Source: Methylobacterium sp. WSM2598
Lineage (GTDB): Bacteria; Pseudomonadota; Alphaproteobacteria; Rhizobiales; Beijerinckiaceae
Length of the DNA: 64,000 nucleotides
Reading direction: 5' to 3'
NCBI RefSeq assembly: GCF_000379105.1
Contig: NZ_KB900609.1
Location: 2,738,674 to 2,802,673 of the forward strand
A model generated the notes under the pieces. It was not told the origin of the DNA. It saw only the letters and a list, made by a program, of their open reading frames with translations, and did not search any database. The position numbers and the translations under genes were made by a program. Shown in pieces: positions 64,000 to 64,000 of the stretch (position 1 is its first letter; each line of letters opens with the position of its first letter).

Positions 64000-64000
64000 G

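Overview
The window reads as about 55.7 kb of chromosome from a Methylobacterium-like alphaproteobacterium (Hyphomicrobiales/Rhizobiales), followed by about 8 kb of a mobile island. The lineage is inferred from very high G+C with strongly GC-biased third codon positions, from alphaproteobacterial markers (MucR, CpdR, GapR, DUF1244, a cysteine-less L36), from a serine-cycle type glycerate 2-kinase, from phasins, and from a tRNA-His 3' half with A73 in place of C73. No 16S rRNA gene is present, so the genus is an inference.

Left part (1-17.9 kb): a DUF4142 fragment, an exported cysteine-rich protein, a MucR-type regulator without zinc ligands and tRNA-Asn. Next comes a polysaccharide block, mostly on the minus strand: manC, phosphomannomutase, rmd and gmd (GDP-mannose to GDP-D-rhamnose), a two-part glycosyltransferase, a protein with tandem 'GW' repeats, and divergently ugd (UDP-glucuronate). 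After that lie a phosphoesterase, a MaoC hydratase, a TrmH methyltransferase and a CrtI-type desaturase coupled to a DUF2141 protein. Two inverted copies of a palindromic repeat sit at about 2.0 and 15.2 kb.

Middle (17.9-37.4 kb): housekeeping and metabolic genes (Uma2, GapR, DUF1244, two N-formylglutamate amidohydrolase-like proteins, FAH hydrolase, EamA exporter, glycerate kinase, pyruvate kinase, L36, a globin-coupled chemoreceptor, DedA, DsbB, a DUF1178/nitrilase/glutaredoxin cluster, CpdR, a GT2 and a CitE-like lyase).

37.4-55.5 kb: a decayed tad/flp pilus corner (a truncated vWA gene, an intact TadG-like gene, a frameshifted TadE-like gene and a TadE-like gene cut off exactly at the dctM stop codon). 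It is followed by a dctPQM TRAP transporter and an HTD2-type hydratase, acyl-CoA dehydrogenase and CaiB CoA-transferase operon, together a plausible CoA-dependent route for an organic acid. Then come an EF-G-like GTPase with an altered G3 motif, phasins, several small hypotheticals and a gutted MFS gene. A small hairpin family with a conserved loop and covarying stems occurs four times in intergenic DNA.

55.77-64 kb: a tRNA-His 3' half marks an attachment site. Beyond it are a tyrosine integrase, an excisionase-like protein, an AT-rich orphan gene, a KilA-N protein, DUF6074, a winged-helix-like replication or regulatory protein, three copies of a 15-bp repeat, and a graveyard of recombinase and transposase remnants including an IS630 element with visible ends. 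The other end of the island lies outside the window.
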